DNA of 12,690 bases from assembly GCA_002421585.1 (NCBI GenBank), contig DIKD01000071.1, forward strand, positions 1 to 12,690, written 5' to 3'. Below the pieces are notes generated by a model that made no database searches, was not told the DNA's origin, and saw only the letters and a program-made list of their open reading frames with translations. Numbering within the stretch: the first letter of the stretch is position 1; the number at the start of each line of letters is the position of its first letter. The position numbers were made by a program, and so were the translations under genes. This DNA is from Dehalococcoidia bacterium UBA5627 (GTDB taxonomy: Bacteria > Chloroflexota > Dehalococcoidia > Dehalococcoidales > UBA5627). Positions 12,532-12,690 of this stretch are shown one piece after another.

Positions 12532-12690
12532 ATGGATAACAAAGACCTTGAACTCTTGGAATTCCCACGCATCTGCGAAATCATCGCCGGATACTGCTCC
12601 TTTTCCATCAGCCGCGAAATGGCGATGTCGTTATCCCCTTCTACAGATATCGACGATATCCGGATAAAGCTTGATGAATCAAGAGAAGCC
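12532..12690 (+). CDS. mutS2: MutS2 family protein, N-terminal fragment (runs off window)
   Basis: The first 53 codons are visible. The start MDNKDLELLEFPRICEIIAGYC and the following SISREMAMSLSPSTDIDDIRIKLDESREA-type pattern match the N-terminus of MutS2, an ATPase linked to suppression of recombination and to ribosome-collision rescue (an N-terminal helical core, then a MutS-like ATPase and a C-terminal Smr nuclease domain, which would lie beyond the edge). No Shine-Dalgarno precedes the ATG. It is divergent from the DUF134-mrp operon. Confidence 0.85.
   Translation, partial: MDNKDLELLEFPRICEIIAGYCSFSISREMAMSLSPSTDIDDIRIKLDESREA

Overview
The window looks like a piece of bacterial chromosome with moderate G+C, dense gene packing, clear Shine-Dalgarno sites and textbook sigma70-type promoters (several exact TTGACA and TATAAT hexamers). 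The molybdate-binding protein is a lipoprotein. Together with the molybdenum-cofactor leader and the acetate-activation gene, this suggests an anaerobe, possibly a Chloroflexota (Dehalococcoidia-like) or Firmicutes-type lineage. That placement is an inference with low to moderate confidence; no rRNA or other phylogenetic marker gene is complete enough here to settle it.

Left part (1-2953, minus strand): a modA-modB-modC molybdate/tungstate ABC importer. It is preceded by a strong extended -10 promoter and a roughly 110-nt structured leader that I read as a molybdenum-cofactor (Moco) riboswitch. The Shine-Dalgarno enclosed by the riboswitch serves a previously unannotated small ORF (37 codons, with an overlapping cysteine-rich -1 frame), not modA, which starts about 200 nt further on.

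Centre-left (3098-4655, plus strand): efp (elongation factor P) followed 4 nt later by an EpmA/GenX-type truncated lysyl-tRNA synthetase, its probable EF-P-modifying enzyme. A 314-bp gene-free stretch follows. It carries a palindromic dispersed-repeat-like element and two hairpins.

Centre (4970-8190, minus strand): a marR-type repressor and a large MMPL/RND-family membrane transporter in one operon. The marR promoter has consensus -35 and -10 boxes and a perfect 16-bp palindrome over the -10, suggesting autorepression. Divergent from it (8242-10757, plus strand) is an acetyl-CoA synthetase with an N-terminal CheY-like receiver domain that has lost its phosphoacceptor Asp and other active-site residues. 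This REC-Acs fusion is the most unusual coding feature here.

Right part (10786-12690): a strong bidirectional terminator separates acs from a minus-strand pair made of a DUF134 HTH protein and an Mrp/NBP35-type P-loop ATPase. The ATPase lacks the usual CxxC cluster-binding motif. The first 53 codons of mutS2 run off the right edge on the plus strand.

Functional reading: metal-cofactor supply (mod genes with Moco sensing, an Fe-S-carrier-like Mrp with DUF134), acetate activation with a possible built-in sensory domain, export under MarR control, and translation quality (EF-P/EpmA).
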